Positions 5,254-6,174 of a stretch of 6,174 bases of DNA are shown piece after piece (positions within the stretch are counted from its first letter, which is position 1; each line of letters opens with the position of its first letter). A program made the position numbers and the translations under genes. The notes beneath the pieces were generated by a model, which saw nothing but the letters and a program-made list of their open reading frames with translations, ran no database searches and was not told where the DNA came from. Source of the DNA: an uncultured Clostridia bacterium (GTDB taxonomy: Bacteria > Bacillota > Clostridia > Oscillospirales > Acutalibacteraceae); contig CALWMQ010000226.1 of assembly GCA_944382025.1 (NCBI GenBank), positions 1 through 6,174 on the forward strand, given 5' to 3'.

Positions 5254-6174
5254 ATGGAACGGGATTGGTGGAAGAAGGCAGTAGCGTATCAGATTTATCC
5301 CCGGAGTTTCTGCGACAGCAACGGAGATGGGGTTGGGGATTTACCGGGGATCATGGCAAAGCTGGACTACCTTCAGCAGCTGGGGGTGGATGTGCTTTGG
5401 ATCTGCCCGATTTACCGGTCACCCATGGACGATAATGGCTATGATATTTCCGACTACCGGGAGGTTGATCCGGTATTTGGAACGAATGCGGATCTGGAGA
5501 AACTGATTGAAGAAGCAGGCCGAAGAGGGATGAAAATCCTTATGGACCTGGTGATTAATCACTGTTCCGATGAGCATCCCTGGTTCCGGAAGGCCCTGGC
5601 TGACCCGGACTGCGAGGAGGCGTCATATTTCATCTTCAAGCGTCCGTCGGATGGCAAACGGCCCAATAACTGGCGTTCGATTTTTGGCGGATCGGCTTGG
5701 GAGCCGGTAGGGGATGGCCGGTATTATCTGCACCTGTTCAGCAAAAAGCAGCCGGACTTTAATTGGGAGAATCCCCGGCTGCGGCAAAAGCTGTATGAGA
5801 TGGTGAATTGGTGGTTGGACAAGGGGATTGCGGGATTCCGGGTAGACGCGATTACCCACATCAAAAAAGATCAGAGCTACCGGGATCTGCCGCCGGACGG
5901 CCCGGACGGCTTGGCAGGTATTGGCGAGGTGGCCCGCAATCATCCGGGGATAGGGGAATTCCTTCGGGAACTGCGGGACAGCACCTATGGCCCAAGGGGC
6001 GCGGTGACAGTAGCGGAGGCACCGGGAGTCCCCTATGACCAGCTGGAGGATTTTATCGGGCCTGACGGATATGCATCCATGATTTTTGATTTCAATCATA
6101 CGGAGCCGGCTGTGGATAAAAGCGGAGGCTGGTATGTGCCTCATGCATGGGCGGCGGCGGAATTCCGGTATCAG
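5254..6174 (+). CDS. GH13 alpha-glucosidase, oligo-1,6-glucosidase subfamily (partial, N-terminal 307 residues)
   Basis: This cytosolic alpha-amylase-superfamily enzyme has no signal peptide and runs off the right edge at codon 307 of an expected 540-560 or so. AVAYQIYPRSF (9-19) and the DSNGDGVGDLPGI loop (21-33, a typical calcium site) open the barrel. Region I is DLVINH (98-103). Region V is QPDFNW (166-171), close to the QPDLN signature of the oligo-1,6-glucosidase subfamily. Region II is GFRVDAI (194-200) with nucleophile Asp198. Region III is TVAEAPGV (252-259) with acid/base Glu255. The third catalytic Asp (region IV) lies outside the window. The family hydrolyses terminal glucose from maltose- or isomaltose-like oligosaccharides, or trehalose-6-phosphate. 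Ala199 after the nucleophile, where isomaltases and TreC usually have Val, hints at alpha-1,4 preference. ATG 5254 has AAAGGAG (5238-5244) nine bases upstream. The gene has its own promoter. Confidence 0.92.
   Translation, partial: MERDWWKKAVAYQIYPRSFCDSNGDGVGDLPGIMAKLDYLQQLGVDVLWICPIYRSPMDDNGYDISDYREVDPVFGTNADLEKLIEEAGRRGMKILMDLVINHCSDEHPWFRKALADPDCEEASYFIFKRPSDGKRPNNWRSIFGGSAWEPVGDGRYYLHLFSKKQPDFNWENPRLRQKLYEMVNWWLDKGIAGFRVDAITHIKKDQSYRDLPPDGPDGLAGIGEVARNHPGIGEFLRELRDSTYGPRGAVTVAEAPGVPYDQLEDFIGPDGYASMIFDFNHTEPAVDKSGGWYVPHAWAAAEFRYQ

Noticed and set aside
5623..6144. 173-codon minus-strand open frame inside the glycosidase
   Set aside because: It is antisense to a clear GH13 gene, with no recognisable domain. 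GC-rich codon use readily leaves such frames open.

Overview
This window reads as chromosomal DNA from a spore-forming, gut-type Clostridia bacterium, plausibly Oscillospiraceae/Ruminococcaceae. The taxonomic guess is inference. It rests on a PdaA-type spore-cortex deacetylase, strong AGGA/AAAGGA ribosome sites, an ECF-type vitamin transporter subunit, and fairly GC-rich codon use (many CGG, GGG and CTG codons).

Layout. (1) 1-230, minus: the 5' part of a PaaI-like hotdog thioesterase, cut by the window edge. (2) 420-1253, plus: a membrane-anchored polysaccharide deacetylase of the PdaA (delta-lactam) type, divergent from the thioesterase. (3) 1248-2363, minus: a small SLC13/CitMHS-like ion transporter, tail-to-tail with pdaA and overlapping it by 6 bp at the stop codons. 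It has a clear extended -10 promoter at 2421-2449. (4) 2558-3961, plus: a MATE-family efflux protein that most likely starts at TTG. (5) 3962-4131: a GC-rich, hairpin-rich leader. (6) 4132-5097, plus: a fusion of an ECF transporter S component with a cytosolic DUF1893 (TM1506-like, deaminase-fold) domain. (7) 5098-5253: a strong promoter whose -35 and -10 boxes are each bracketed by a perfect inverted repeat. (8) 5254-6174, plus: the N-terminal 307 residues of a GH13 alpha-glucosidase of the oligo-1,6-glucosidase subfamily, open at the right edge.

The genes do not form one obvious pathway. They look like ordinary housekeeping and accessory genes: cell-wall modification, three membrane transport functions and alpha-glucoside use. 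MATE and ECF-S/DUF1893 could be co-transcribed, but the 170-base structured gap suggests separate control of the second gene. The glycosidase has its own, probably repressor-controlled, promoter.

No mobile element, CRISPR array, tRNA or rRNA was seen, and no convincing intrinsic terminator. The most interesting items are the ECF-S::DUF1893 fusion with its structured leader, and the twin-palindrome promoter of the glycosidase.
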